Source of the DNA: Sthenelais limicola
Taxonomy: Eukaryota > Annelida > Polychaeta > Phyllodocida > Sigalionidae
Reading direction: 5' to 3'
DNA length: 64,000 nt
Assembly: GCA_942159475.1 (NCBI GenBank)
Contig: OW804096.1
Coordinates: forward strand, 113,620,194 to 113,684,193
Under the pieces are notes generated by a model. It did not search any database. It had not been told where the DNA came from and saw only the letters and a program-made list of their open reading frames with translations. The translations under genes were made by a program, and so were the position numbers. Of the stretch, positions 12,197 to 22,844 are shown one piece after another (the stretch's first letter is position 1; the number at the start of each line of letters is the position of its first letter).

Positions 12197-14231
12197 CCAC
12201 TTCCGGCCACTACTTCCGGCAAAATGGCGGCCCTGTTGATCTTTTCACGACCTCCGACAACGATTTTTCTTCTGCCCCTTCAACCTCAGCCATGGTTCAC
12301 CTTGATTTTGATGACCATCTTGTTCCTCTCCATGACAGCAAGGCTGATTCCGACTTACATCGTGATTCCTTTGCTAATTCTCCTGAAATCACTGAGGTTA
12401 TGGTCGCTGATCTGCCTCGCTCCATTCGGATCAGCTGCACACACCTTATCGGCGGAGTTCGTTCACAGATGAACTTAGCCGGCTGGCTTAACGAGCTTCG
12501 CCATGAACCCGATCTATCTCTTCGTGATTTTCTTTTCCAAGGAATTTCACAGGGATTTTATATTGTGGACCCTGAGGCTAGTGTTCCTTCCTACCACTGT
12601 GATAATTATTCGTCAGCCACTACTGGTCGTGCCTCAGTGTTTATTACAGATCTCCTTTCTACAGAATTACGCGAGGGCAAGATGATTTCTTGCAGTGTCT
12701 ATCCTCGGTGTATTCACGCCATTGGTGCAGTGCCTAAAGGTTCTGATGCTTTTCGGCCCATCACCGACTGCAGCAAACCTGATTTAATTTCCATTAACAA
12801 CTATATCTCATCTACTGCACTGCCTTTTCGTTTCAAGTCAGTCAACGATGTTGCTTCAAAAATTGTACAGGCACATATATGGCGACGATTGATATCAAAG
12901 CTGCCTATAGGTCCATCTCAGTACATCACTCCCAGTGGACCTACCAGGGCTTAAGATGGACTTTCGGTGACTCTTTTCTCACCTTGCTTGACACTCGTCT
13001 GTGTTTTGGGCTATCTTCAGCGCCATATATTTTCAATACTATTTCTGATTTTATTGTTTCATGTATGGCACGTAGAGGGTTCCACAACGTAGTGAATTAT
13101 TTAGATGACTTTATTTGTAGGGGAGATACCTTCAATGACTGTCAGCTCATCCAGTCTACCCTTATTGGGTTGCTGGGTCAGTTAGGATTTTCTGTCGCCT
13201 GGCAGAAATGTTCTTCCCCTTCTACCACTACTCGTTACCTAGGAATTATTATTAATTCTATTGACATGACCTTGTCCCTTCCGGATGACAAGCTTCGCAA
13301 ACTTCAAGCTGAGATTGCCTTCTTCAAGAACAAAAAAAGGGCTACTCCTCACCAGCTCAAAGTTTTATGTGGTGTCTTAGCACATGCTTCTAAACTCGTG
13401 AAGGGTGGTCGTACCTTCTCACGTCGTATCATTGATATGTTAAAAGCTATTCCTCCTGCCACAAAATCGCTCATGTTGTCTGACAATTTTCATCTGGACA
13501 TTCAGTGGTGGGATAGATTTGCTGCCACGTTTAATGGAAAGGCTTGTACGATCAACCACCATTTTTCAAGCTCCATTCCTCTGTCTTCTGATGCTTCCCT
13601 CGCTGGATATGGCGTGATCTGGGGCCTTGATTGGCTTGCTGGATCTTTCTCAGACATATATCCTCCTGCTCAAATTCTCACGACTACACTTGCTCATCAG
13701 CATTGGCTCAACGTTGTTCCACCAGAGTTAAATATCAACTTTTTGGAGCTTATTCCTATTTGGTTGGCTGCCTATAGATTTGGCCCTGAATGGTTAGGGT
13801 CTAAGGTAGTCTGCCATACTGATAATACCCAAGTTGTTTATATGTTGAACACTGGTAGGAGCTCCAACAAAAATTGCATGGCCCTCCTTCGTGATATATT
13901 CTGGGCTTCTGCTATTCACAATTTTCATCTCACTGCTACACACATAGCTGGTTCCTGTAATCATGCCCCTGATCTTTTGTCTCGTCTTCACTCACTGCCT
14001 AACGCTGATATTCATGATCTTGATTTGTGTTGTTGCAGAATTTCTCTGCAGCATTCTTCCTTTTCCCCTATCGGATATTGGATAGCCTCGTCAACATCAA
14101 TATCGCTTCTGCTTGGGCTCCTAATACGACCAAAACTAGGGCTTTGCAGTGGAAAAGGTACATCGATTTCTGCAACTTCCATGGACTCTCTCCTGTCCCA
14201 GCTTCAATCACTACCATCGCCAGATTCCTAG
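12115..14231 (+). pseudogene. Ngaro reverse transcriptase-RNase H, frameshifted
   Basis: Two overlapping frames (12115-12954 and 12879-14231) together hold one RT-RNase H. The first carries the early RT motif (GAVPKGSDAFRPITD). The second carries motif A (TIDIKAAYRSI), motif B (LCFGLSSAPYIFN) and motif C (YLDD), then an RNase H-like module with SDAS, an ELIPI stretch, HTDNTQ and APDLLSR as the acidic-residue positions. The frame changes near 12870-12885, between the first motif and motif A, so this copy cannot make an intact enzyme. The likeliest start of the first part is ATG 12115 or 12292. The end overlaps the recombinase frame by about 200 bases. Confidence 0.8.
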
Positions 14232-15031
14232 CTTATCTGGGTACCCAAATGAAATACTCTTCCATTGACAACTACCTCTCTGCAGTGGTTGGCCTTCATA
14301 AGCTGTGAGGCTCTGTTGCTGACTTTCGCTCATCATTTTACATCAAGATTATTTTACTGGGTCTTAAACGCAGAGTTGGAGCTCCTCCTTGTCAGGCTAT
14401 GACCCTTACCAAGGATAATTTGCTCCATATGTTCCTACATGTGAACTCCACCGATCCTCGTGCTTCTGCTATGTGGGGTGTGATTATTTTGTCGTTCAGA
14501 TCACTCCTTAGGAAGTCTAATATTCTTCCTGAAAAGCACGCCCATGCATATTCTTCTCATATTCTGACCAGGTCTAATGTGAAAATAGATTCATCAGGCA
14601 TGATGCTGTCAGTCTTCACTAGCAAGAATCGTTCTTCTACTGCTGGAGCCTTACAGATTCCTATCAGGAGGATGACCGGATCCCCCTTCTGTGTGGTTTC
14701 TTATGTGGAGGCTAGTTTCAAGTTGTTTCCTGCACCTCCTGATTCACCGATCTTCCTTTGCTCACAGGATAATTTCGTCAGACCAGTTCTCTACTATGAA
14801 GTTTTGAATTTTTTGAAATTCCTGGTCTCCAGCATTGGGTTGTCCTCTACTGAGGCCAGTCTCCATTCGCTTCGATGTTCCGGAGCTACTTTCCTTCACA
14901 GCATCGGTTTTAATCTATCTGACATTAAGGCTGTAGGTGATTGGCATAGCTTATCGGTGTTGGACTATTTATCTATGACCCCCTCTCGTCTTGCTGACAT
15001 TGACAATTTAGTTTTGAACAGGCTTAATTAA
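14027..15031 (+). pseudogene. Ngaro tyrosine recombinase, interrupted by one stop codon
   Basis: One reading frame runs from about 14027 to 15031 with a single in-frame TGA at 14306-14308. The N-terminal part resembles a core-binding domain (WAPNTTKTRALQWKRY). The C-terminal part carries the recombinase signature: Arg in FRSLLRKSN, the His-x-x-Arg box in LHSLRCSGATF, and the last His/Trp-Tyr region in GDWHSLSVLDYL. By family this enzyme inserts the circular DNA copy by site-specific recombination. The nonsense codon separates the two domains, so this copy is probably inactive. Confidence 0.8.
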
Positions 15032-15060
15032 TTATTTTCTTTCCTTACCTTATTTGGATA

Positions 15061-15150
15061 TTTGGAAATTGTAAGGAAATTACTTGCCTGACTACCGAGC
15101 CAAATAAATATTATCAATACACAATGCCATCTCTCCTTGTTTATCAGATA
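15061..15150 (+). repeat. Ngaro split repeat B1
   Basis: A segment of about 85 bases beginning TTTGGAAATTGTAAGGAAAT, nearly identical to 17249-17335. It directly follows the recombinase stop and includes AATAAA, a possible polyadenylation signal. Confidence 0.75.
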
Positions 15151-15163
15151 TGTGATGTATATA

Positions 15164-17085
15164 TGACCCATTCTCACGAAAGTGGTGCAACCCCCCATTT
15201 TTTCCACTTATTATTCAATAACTTGGTCGATTCTGATCTGAGAGACAAATGGATTCACTAGATGCATCCGTCTGTACATGAGCGTCAATAAGATATATAC
15301 TTTTGTGTATCCATAATGTATATTTTATTAATTATGTACTATTTAATCAGGAGAAATACCCAAATAATCACTATCTAATGTATAGTTATTATAGAAAAAA
15401 TCCATGTGAATTGATATACATGAATCAAATTCATGGCATAGAATAGGGCATGAAAACCAAACAAAATGATATACTAAGATCAAATATATTGGCAGAATTT
15501 AGGCTCCCAACTCAATATTTAAGAAAATGGCTAAATTGGGGTGAAAAAACGTCGCCAGACAAAATGGCTGTGCTTTTTATAATTATTTAATAAATTTTCT
15601 CTAAATAGTTTGATTTCATAACTATAGGTTTGGAGACACACACATACCACCATTGGAAGATACTTATTACTTACAATCAGCAGGTATCCTGATAATCAGC
15701 AGATAATCAGTGGAAAAAACGTCGCCACCTGGCGACGTTTTTTCACATTATTTTTCCAAATATTAGCTAAATTAAATTATTTTCCACCTAATCTTTAAAT
15801 ACGGTTAGATTTAAGAATTATTTGACAAAATAATCTCAAAATATCTTTCCTGATTTAAATACTGGGCTGTGTACATTGGGCGACGTTTTTTCTCTTGATT
15901 AATGGGCGACGTTTTTTCTCTTGACTGATGTGTTACAGGAAAATGAGTCACAAGTCATGTAAAAAGGATTTTGAGATATCATAATTATTGAAAAGATATG
16001 ATCAAGTGGATTCCAACAATGAAAACATTAGGGACATCTAAGCAATGTTTCCATATTTTATGTTGGTTGTATTTATGTATTCATGTTTGAAACAAAGTTT
16101 GCAATATTTCTGAATGGGAAATTACCATTACAGTAGCTAAATGTACTCCATAGGATGATCTTAGGAATTGAAGGATATATTTAATACACTGTCCTGAAAT
16201 TTGGTACAGATATTGCTATGATCGATAGCACTAAGCACTCCAAAATTGAGAATATTCCAATAAAGAAATCTGATGATTTAATCAGTTTGAATAATATCAC
16301 CTTTTCGAATTGTGACTCATTTTCCTGGGACACATCATATATGAATCTACTGCATGAAAACATCACCATCCCTGAGTGGATAATGGCATGAATGACGAAT
16401 TTTAAAAAAATAATGCTAAAATGGTCTAAAATGATGTCAGTCATGTATTAAAAACTTCAAAAACAACAATCAAGCTTCATATTATTGACTAAATTTTACA
16501 TAGATTGGGCGACGTTTTTTCTGAGTGAAAAAACGTCGCCCAAATTTGAAGCCTGAAAATGTGGATAATTTACCAAAAATCTGGGTAACTAATAATACTC
16601 AGGGGTAAAAGATAATATTTCTTCATATTATAACAGAAAAAATAGAACGATTTGAGAATAATAAATGAAACACAGTGAATGATAGGATGCTTCATCTGAT
16701 TCTTGTGGAAATCTAGTTTCTGATTTTTTTTGTTGCTCCCGATTTGAAAAGTTTTTATACAGGAAAGAAAAATCTTTTTGGGCTATTACATTAAGAAAAC
16801 ATTTAGTTAGAGGATGGTGATATAAATAATTGATAATATACAAATAAAATAAGAGAAATGATCATTTTTAGGTAATATAGGGGTGTGCGACGTTTTTTCA
16901 CCAAATTTTCTACACCAATCTTTGATAACCTCCTGGACAAAAACTATTGGCCTAATTTAATGGCAAACTCACACATATTACCACCTATATAGTACCTTCA
17001 AACTTACTGAATCTCAGATTGATCAAACAAAATATAATTTTTACCCTTTTAGGACGGGCTGCACCATTTTCGTGAGAATGGGTCA
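15164..17085. mobile_element. Terminal-inverted-repeat element (1.9 kb) nested in the Ngaro A2 repeat
   Basis: The ends are inverted repeats: TGACCCATTCTCACGAAA on the left and its complement on the right, with about 27 of 29 bases matching beyond that. The flanks are TA-rich, consistent with a TA target duplication as in Tc1/mariner-like elements, but the TA microsatellite hides the exact site. No transposase was found: the two minus-strand frames (16181-16444, 16628-16843) show no DDE-type motif. It is therefore probably non-autonomous. Its interior carries repeated GGCGACGTTTTTTC motifs. Confidence 0.75.
15543..16899. repeat. Eight dispersed copies of a GGCGACGTTTTTTC motif, partly as hairpins
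   Basis: Copies lie at 15543-15556 (minus), 15713-15726 (minus), 15731-15744 (plus), 15879-15892 (plus), 15905-15918 (plus), 16508-16521 (plus), 16527-16540 (minus) and 16886-16899 (plus, first base changed). Two pairs face each other (15713-15744 and 16508-16540) with spacers of only 4-5 bases. Confidence 0.75.
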
Positions 17086-17231
17086 TATATATATATACGG
17101 TTATATCATGAACGGTAGCATGGCTGGACAACCGGAAGCGCTCGCTGCTTGGTTACCTAGACGTGGCAGTTTCAAACTAACTTTGACTCATTCCAAAGCT
17201 GACTTTCAGTCGGTAAAGCTGGGTTTTTTTT
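17085..17231 (+). repeat. Ngaro split repeat A2, main part
   Basis: Matches A1 with only a few differences. Its first few bases (about 15151-15163) lie left of the nested element, so A2 was split by that insertion. Confidence 0.75.
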
Positions 17232-17248
17232 TCTTTTCTCTTTCTTCC

Positions 17249-17340
17249 TTTGGAAATTGTAAGGAAATTACTTGCCTGACTACCGAGCCAAATAAATATT
17301 ATCAATACACAATGCCATCTCTCCTTGTTTATTAGATATA
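17249..17340 (+). repeat. Ngaro split repeat B2 (right terminus)
   Basis: Second copy of the B segment, ending near TTGTTTATTAGATA. It marks the right end of the retrotransposon. Confidence 0.75.
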
Positions 17341-17440
17341 ATGATTAATCGTTACAGTGCATATATATTGCACATAAATGCGTTAGAAATGTTTTCAATG
17401 TAAAGTTATTAGTAATAATGAGGAGCCACCTAGTTAGTGG

Positions 17441-17470
17441 TTGCGCCACCTAGTCTGAAAAGTGGCGCAA
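17441..17470. repeat. Short inverted repeat
   Basis: TTGCGCCAC at 17441-17449 and GTGGCGCAA at 17462-17470 form a perfect 9-bp stem with a 12-base loop, in otherwise AT-rich DNA. No function is assigned. Confidence 0.4.
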
Positions 17471-17973
17471 TGGTAAGATTAGGTACAAGTCATATATAGA
17501 ACATTACATACAAGTATTACGTTTCAACAAAGATATTCTTTTAATCAATATTTAAGCTGCTACTATTTGTCATCTATGAACAATCTTCAGTTTAACTTTT
17601 GAAAAAACAAAATTCTAAAAAGATCTTAACTTGCGAAGCATGATATCTCAGCGACTATTAATGGCCGAAGTAAGTCCTCTAAAATTGATTTAATAGTACC
17701 TAAGGTCGACTTTTGGGTCAGTAAAACATGCGTATCAATGAATCGGATCCCGCAAAAATAAAAACTTTTGCAATTTGTTTGAGGTTATATCATAAATTGA
17801 CTGGACTATTAGCGTAGAAGGGTTTCTAACATATAGGGAGGGAGAGGTGAGTGAGAGAGAGAAGTGCAAGAGACACACACAATTATATGTTTTATCCATC
17901 AATTCATTTTAGCCTATTCTACATGTATTATTGAATATGAATTTGATCTTAGTTTGTTGTGTTATATCCTGAC

Positions 17974-18135
17974 AGAACGCAAGAAGCCCCAGTTATAAAT
18001 AATACGTTCCTTCCCATAACAGAATCCGACAGGAATAGACATGAATATCAAGTTGCGTTCATAAGGAACAGCCTCCCAATATACCTAAGGAATGAAAATG
18101 CAATAACTTTCAAAAAGGAATTTAATGAAATATGA
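17974..18135 (+). pseudogene. C-terminal tail of a LINE reverse transcriptase (CR1/L2-like)
   Basis: A 53-codon open frame ends at TGA 18133-18135. It reads like the end of CR1/L2-type LINE proteins: a segment ending in VAFIRNSLPIYLRN followed by ITFKKEFNEI, corresponding to the common WNSLP...F...L tail. It lacks the catalytic RT domain, so it is a severely 5'-truncated copy. Short length limits the call. Confidence 0.5.
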
Positions 18136-18390
18136 ATGATATCCCCGATTTAGAAACATAATTTTGATATGCATTTTCATATGCAGTTGATGCATTGTGT
18201 ACTCATGTTTTTTAACATTCTCTTTGAATAAACAGCACATTTGGATTGCAGTATTTCACATATTATTTCACTATCCTAGGCAGAACGGGAAAGAAGGAGG
18301 GGAGACTATGGACATTCTAAAGATCATCTCGAGTTCAGATTGGGGAATGGACAAAAACTCACTCCTACAACTAGATATGAAGCCCTCATA

Positions 18391-21337
18391 GGGGGGCTAT
18401 CATTATTTACCTCATAGGGGGGTATAAGAATTATGGGGGGGTCACAGAAACATGGCACCCTCCGATGGGGGGGGTCACAAAAACATGGCACCCTCTGATA
18501 GGGGGGGTCACAAAAACACACCAACATCAGGGTTGAAAAAATACTGTGTCTTAGTAATGTTTACTGAGGCAATCCTCACACCATCTAAGTGATGAATCGG
18601 TTAAAAAACCATGCAGATCTATAATGACTTTTACTGGCTAAAGTACCAAGAATTCCGCAAAATATCTTCTGCTACCGCAATTTTTTTTCCTCTATGAATT
18701 CAGTGTTTCACATATCATTTCTATGGTGCCAAGGCACTCAACAGCAAAAAGTTTACACCTCAAAACTGTTTAAAATTGGAGATGGGTTGGAACAGACATA
18801 GAGGAATTGATTGATATAAAAAAACAACCAATTTTCATTTCGAAAGGTGGGCTTGTGAGTAGTCGCTTGGGTATGAGAACAGCACGAAAAACACAAATCC
18901 AAGGAGTTCGCAAAAAAACTAATGATACCCCTTTGGGTCGAGTGGAAGAAGTTTTATAATTGGCGTCTTGATGTAACCAACATTCTGCCCTTGTTTAAAT
19001 ATTCAGCAATTGATTCCACTGGGTTTTTTTTATAACACTACTAGAAACAAAACTTCAACATTTATACCCGATCCAGATATACTTTGAAAACATGTAGCAT
19101 AAATATACTGCAAAACAAAAATCAAATTGACTCCTGCTTGTCTTCTCCCTCAACAAATGAACTGGGTCATTTCTCCTTTCAAAGGAGAGATTCTGGCTGG
19201 AAATGTCCAGTTTCACTGTCACTACTTTCTAAGCTAACACATCCAGATCTTTCAAGTGTTGGCACCATTTGGTTCTTTCAGTTTGATTTTTGTAGTCTTC
19301 CATGATTTTTTTAAACTTGAGAACTACATCAGGACAAAAGATGGTCTTTTTTCAGAGAAAGTCCTTATGCTTTCTGTCCATCTTTGGGCGAAGGAGACCT
19401 TCTAAATTATAATTCAGGGCATTGAGTTGAGTTCTTTTGTTTAGTAACTCTATACTATTGTCCTCATCTTATTTTCTTTTCCAACTGGCTGACTTCCTTT
19501 TATTTTCCTTCCTGCTGTTACTTTTAGTATGAGTAGGCTTTAGTGGATTGAACACTCTTAAAGACATCTGCCAGTGTCTCGTTTGATTCCTCTAGCTGCC
19601 CTCAAAATATGCTGCATACTTTTCTTGTTCAATTATTCTTCTCTAGAATGGTCATTTTCTCTCAAGCATTTCTCAACTTTGTCATTGCATATACATGTAT
19701 GGTCATGTGTTGTCAAGTTCATGATCCCAATATAGTGTTTCAAAGATGCTGCACCAGGTGATCTACCAAGGCATTATTACTTTAAAAAAATGGAAGAGCA
19801 CATGAATAATCATTGCAAAGTTGGCGAGCTGTAGAAAAAGTTCCACTGTGTCAGCTGAAATAATGAGGTATGTAATTTGTGTGGGAACAGAAACGATTCC
19901 ATTCTAAAAACTGTCTACATTGTACCACAGCCCATGCCCTCTCTTGAGTCTGGCCATTACAAGTACACAACATATACTGAAACAATTGATTGTGTACATA
20001 GTGAATCTCAACCAATTGATGGTTTTTAGCTGCGCATATAATGCGATGTTCTCATTGAAAAAGAAGAACTTGACTTGAAATGACAGCCAAAGTTAAATCT
20101 TTTGCTCACAATTTTCTTGTAAGGAAGGACCATGTAATTGGCCACACGCAGAACAAAAAAGAAACAAAGATGAGAAGAGAAATGAGAAGACAGGGACAAA
20201 ATACTGAGGGTAAGGATTTACAAGAGGAACAAGATAGTGAAGCTTCTAGGGAGAGTAGGACAAAAACTACAGAAGGTGATGACAATTCTGACTCAGACAA
20301 TAACCTAGTTTCAGATTCATGTGAACCTGAAACATATGCTGAAAGGGTAAATGAAGTCACTAACGAGGAGAATAATGCTGTAATTAATGAATCTGAGGAT
20401 GAAGTCATCTTTATGCCCAGACTGTGACATATATCATGGCAGATTAGCTGATACATGGGAAATCAAAATACCAACAATAACAATGAGAGTGGCTGTTGCA
20501 TTATAGAATGAAAACTTCAATAAAGGTATATGCAGTCAGCCCAAAGTAAAGCTTGTTTTGGACTGGGAAAGGATAACAATACTTGGATATACCTTGATGG
20601 CTTGATGAGTACAGAGACAGAACTAACTTTTCCCCCCTTGGATATCACCTTTTTATTCATTGGGATACCCTATTTTTCTGTTTTTATACTACTCTCTCTA
20701 GCTTGTCTGTAGCAGTCCATTTTTCGGTGTGTGACATACATGACAGGGCCAGTTCCCATGCTCTCTGTCAGACAGTCAGCTAGGCTGGCTAGAGTCTCCT
20801 CCTACTGACCTAGTTTGACTTATACTGATTTTCATCTGTCCCAGAGCTCCTGGATACCGGCAGAGCTAGTATCACCCATAGGCTCTGGCCTAATTCTGTA
20901 GTAGCTCTCACAGAGCTGCAGTCGTTGAGTGACTCTTGAGTGAATCTTGACCAGGTGGCATAGTCTTCCCATTAGGCCTACAGACAGCGCCTATGCTCTG
21001 GGTGGGAGCGGGTTGCAGTGAACAGTTACTCCCCAGCCTTTGGTGGGGTTCAAACACACAACCTCCCGATCTGGAGTCTAGTCGCGCTACAAATGATTTT
21101 AAATATCCTGGATTGCTTTTAATTATGGTAACTTGATGCGAGAAAAACACAACACAACTATTTTAATTCACTGCGGGTGTGTGATTGGTGGGGGGGGGTC
21201 ACAAAAATATGGGACCCTCTGATAGGGGGGTCACAAAAACATGGGACCCTTGGATGGGGGGGGTCACAAAAATGTGTATGATTGACAGCCAAAAATCTTA
21301 TACCCCCCCCCCTATGAGGTAAATAATGATAGCCCCC
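18391..21337. mobile_element. TA-flanked DNA transposon, about 2.95 kb, coding capacity decayed
   Basis: The left end GGGGGGCTATCATTATTTAC and the right end are inverted copies over about 40 bases, differing mainly in the length of a G run. Both ends abut TA (18389-18390 and 21338-21339), consistent with a TA target duplication. Just inside each end lie repeats of a GGGGTCACAAAAACATGG motif (18437-18513 and 21188-21273), in the same orientation at both ends. No transposase domain is recognisable. The region 19300-19850 may hold a decayed minus-strand coding sequence, but stops interrupt it. Superfamily unassigned. Confidence 0.75.
20720..21105 (-). repeat. tRNA-derived SINE inside the TA-flanked transposon
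   Basis: Read on the minus strand, 21105 to about 21030 resembles a tRNA from the D arm onward: GTAGCGCGACTAGACTC, then a B-box match (GTTTGAACCCC) at about 21045-21056. The body would extend toward 20720. The 3' end and any target duplication were not resolved. Confidence 0.45.
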
Positions 21338-21615
21338 TAAGATCCGAGCTTGATTATGGATGTACCATATGGCTCTGCCAGGCAGTCCTGGCTAAAACAG
21401 CTAGACATGTACAGTCCACCACCAAGGACTGAGACTGGCAACTGAAGCCTTCAAAACAACACCACTGAAAAGCCTCTTTGTTGAATGTAGAGAAGCATCC
21501 CTTGAGAACAGGAGACTAAAGCTGGGACTTCAATACGCAACCAATATACGTTGAATGTTAGTTAAATAAACAATATTTGAAAAATAATGTACATGTCCAC
21601 CTAAAACGTGAATAG

Positions 21616-22310
21616 TGGGCTGATTCTCCTTATAATTGCATTTGTGAACATGGAAATAGTTTGTTGCTAAGCAACCAATGCAGATAGAACATATTCGATG
21701 ACACAATTGAATTCCGTGGGATCATATAGTGGAGGTAGGAGTTATTAGATAAGGCTGATTTAGCAACCACAACGCTAATGCTAACACTAATGCTAACGTA
21801 TGTTTTATGAGCACTACGTCATTACTAGGTGAGCTATTCTTAGCGTGCCTACCTGAGATACGGACGTCAATTACGCTAAGAGGCTGGTCAATACGTTCCC
21901 AACGTATGTCTATTTCACGCTAAAATGATGGTCAATTGTGATTTCATTTTTATGTACAAATGAGCGTAGGTGTTTTTCTTTGTATTCAGGTGTAACACAC
22001 TACTCACCTTCATGAAATTGTGTGTTTTTTGCCCTCTGAACACACCTCTCCACCTCTAAAACTGATTGATTCCTGCCATTACGTATGGCCCACCCTATCG
22101 TGAGAAACTAGCGTTTGCGTTAGCGTTGTGCTGTTGCATTGCGGTTGCTAAATCTCCCTATTAGCTGTATTTCGAAGACCTACTGAGATATAGGATGATT
22201 CTGTATCAGCCAATCAGATTTCAGCTAATTTGCATAAATTGGGACAAAGATAATGTAAATAAAAAATGGCCCCCTATCTTATCTTTTTCCTCTTGAAATA
22301 TAAAACCCCA
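21616..22310 (+). repeat. Older interspersed repeat, copy 1 (split by a MITE)
   Basis: Starts GGGCTGATTCTCCTTATAAT, contains GTTGCTAAGCAACC and resumes after 22160 with ACCTACTGAGATATAGG. The same order of motifs recurs at 22551-22844. Family unknown. Confidence 0.6.
21748..22160. mobile_element. MITE of about 413 bp with TTA target duplication
   Basis: The inner ends GATTTAGCAACC and GGTTGCTAAATC are perfect inverted repeats, with weaker pairing outside them. TTA at 21745-21747 and 22161-22163 flanks the element. The uninterrupted neighbour repeat (near 22680-22690) shows the empty site with one TTA. A TTA duplication is typical of PIF/Harbinger elements, but no coding sequence is present to confirm that. 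Confidence 0.65.
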
Positions 22311-22550
22311 CAAAACCATCACTATTCCTTAGAAGTTATTGGCTGTTGGTATAACTGACCAATCCCTAACTCCTGAGGGGTTATACTGCACCATTTTCCA
22401 CAATAGTTTACTAATGGTAAGTATGAAGGCTAACTGTTGCTAGGCAACTAGTATATGTACATGAATTCTAACAACAATGTCCACCATCTTGAGTTTAATT
22501 CATGTAGGTTGTTGCCCTTAAAAGTATCATTTCTCCAATATTCGATATAA

Positions 22551-22844
22551 GGGGCTGATTCTCCTTGGAACTACATTTGTGACCATGGAGATAGCTCGTT
22601 GCTAAGCAACAAATGCAAATAGAACATATTTAATGACATCATTGACTTTCTTGGGGTCGATTTAGTGGGGGTAGGAGTTACTAAATTAGCTGTATCTCTA
22701 ACACCTACTGAGATATAGGCTGATTCCCCATCAGTCAATCAGATTTCAGTTAATTTACATAAATAGGGCCCAAAATGGCCGAAATATTGAAAATAAAAGT
22801 TGGCACCCTGTCTGATCTTTTTCAGCAACCTTGACAACCCCTAT
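22551..22844 (+). repeat. Older interspersed repeat, copy 2 (uninterrupted)
   Basis: Direct repeat of 21616-22310 without the MITE. Its intact sequence serves as the empty-site reference for that insertion. Confidence 0.6.

Larger units (their letters stand above)
10864..17340 (+). mobile_element. Ngaro-type tyrosine-recombinase retrotransposon, nearly complete, with a nested insertion
   Basis: The order is A1 repeat, gag-like ORF, RT-RNase H, tyrosine recombinase, B1, A2, B2. These are the split direct repeats known from Ngaro and PAT elements. No integrase, protease or DNA methyltransferase domain was seen, which favours Ngaro over DIRS1 or PAT. Such elements integrate through a circular DNA intermediate using the recombinase and leave no target duplication. 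The copy is broken by one frameshift in the RT, one stop in the recombinase, and a 1.9-kb transposon inside A2. The gag frame is intact, so the copy looks young. Confidence 0.85.

Noticed and set aside
20080..20427. 115-codon acidic frame inside the TA-flanked transposon
   Set aside because: Composition is simple (Glu, Ser, Asp), no transposase or known domain is seen, and there is a similar-length frame on the other strand.
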